This document shows positions 63,739 to 64,000 of a stretch of DNA of 64,000 bases, one piece after another. The position numbers and the translations under genes were made by a program. The notes beneath the pieces were generated by a model. It made no database searches, was not told where the DNA came from, and was given only the letters and a program-made list of their open reading frames with translations. Within the stretch, counting starts at the first letter, position 1. Each line of letters starts with the position of its first letter. The stretch is from Rhizobacter sp. Root1221 (GTDB taxonomy: Bacteria > Pseudomonadota > Gammaproteobacteria > Burkholderiales > Burkholderiaceae_C). The DNA lies in the NCBI RefSeq assembly GCF_001425785.1, contig NZ_LMDI01000004.1, forward strand, positions 1 to 64,000, written 5' to 3'.

Positions 63739-64000
63739 ACTCCTCAGGAAGCACGGCCGTCGCGCTTGAGGACTTCATCCAGGCGGTGCAGTCGCAGCTC
63801 GACACGGCGCAGACCCGCATGACGCTGAAGGCGCAGAACGACCGGTTGCCGTTGACGTTCGCGATTCGCGACATCTCGATGGACCTGAAGGCGCATGTCG
63901 AACTCTCGCATGGCGAAGTGCGCATCCGCCCGGCCGGCCCGGCCGATGCCAACCCGACCGTCCTGCACCTGGTGTTCACGGCGATCACGCGGCCGATGAT
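63735..64000 (+). CDS. Unknown protein of the protease operon (partial)
   Basis: The gene starts at ATG 63735, overlapping the previous stop, and runs off the window edge after 88 codons. The visible part has a helix (ALEDFIQAVQSQLDTAQTRM) then strands (LPLTFAIRDISMDLKAHVEL). The pattern is reminiscent of the small trypsin-co-occurring domain (trypco2) family of conflict systems, but the match is by eye and weak. The operon clearly continues beyond 64000. Confidence 0.65.
   Translation, partial: MNSSGSTAVALEDFIQAVQSQLDTAQTRMTLKAQNDRLPLTFAIRDISMDLKAHVELSHGEVRIRPAGPADANPTVLHLVFTAITRPM

Overview
The window looks like the chromosome of a GC-rich betaproteobacterium, most likely of the order Burkholderiales (Comamonadaceae or a Rubrivivax/Leptothrix-type lineage). 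This rests on the order of the flagellar genes (flgN-flgM-flgA divergent from flgBCDEFGHIJKL), the strong GC bias at third codon positions, and the protein families present. It is an inference from content; no 16S or other marker gene is in the window.

Layout. (1) 1-12.9 kb: the flagellar rod, hook, ring and junction operon flgB-flgL, with flgA, flgM and flgN on the other strand. A sigma28 promoter precedes flgM, and a 159-bp hairpin lies between flgK and flgL. (2) 12.9-32.1 kb: a signalling block. It holds an HDOD protein, a seven-PAS HisKA_2 kinase, a zinc-ribbon/glutaredoxin membrane protein, an ANTAR response regulator, two further histidine kinases (one hybrid with HPt) and three c-di-GMP enzymes. 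An AlkC-like DNA glycosylase sits inside it. (3) 32.1-37.4 kb: small accessory genes, namely DUF4279, an HxlR regulator divergent from DoxX and an NAD(P)-binding protein, a solitary branched-chain-type binding protein, and a LysR/RidA divergent pair. (4) 37.4-41.7 kb: a coniferyl-alcohol-dehydrogenase-like SDR and a benzaldehyde-type aldehyde dehydrogenase, divergent from an XylR/DmpR/AreR-type sigma54 activator. (5) 41.75-47.0 kb: an AT-richer array of integron gene cassettes with attC sites. No integrase lies in the window, and part of the array is inverted. (6) 47.1-49.1 kb: a DHFR-like protein and a glycosyltransferase. (7) 49.1-56.8 kb: an esterase, RND transporter, YCF48-like, DUF1329 and DUF1302 operon. 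(8) 57.4-64.0 kb: a sigma54 activator with no sensor domain, followed by an operon of unknown function: DUF3467, a 1148-aa papain-like cysteine protease protein and three further unknowns. The operon runs off the window edge.

Main observations. The promoters of region 4 and region 7 share one architecture: a -24/-12 sigma54 element with two copies of a GGTG(T/C)TTTCCC-type motif exactly 48 bp apart, the nearer starting 61-62 bp from the -24 element. The two operons, 17 kb apart, are therefore very probably one regulon of the AreR-like activator. This fits uptake of a hydrophobic aryl ester, hydrolysis, and oxidation of the alcohol to the acid. Region 8 has its own near-consensus sigma54 promoter with GTGAC palindromes upstream, and is the best candidate here for an undescribed system. 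All functions are inferred from reading the sequence; no database search was run.
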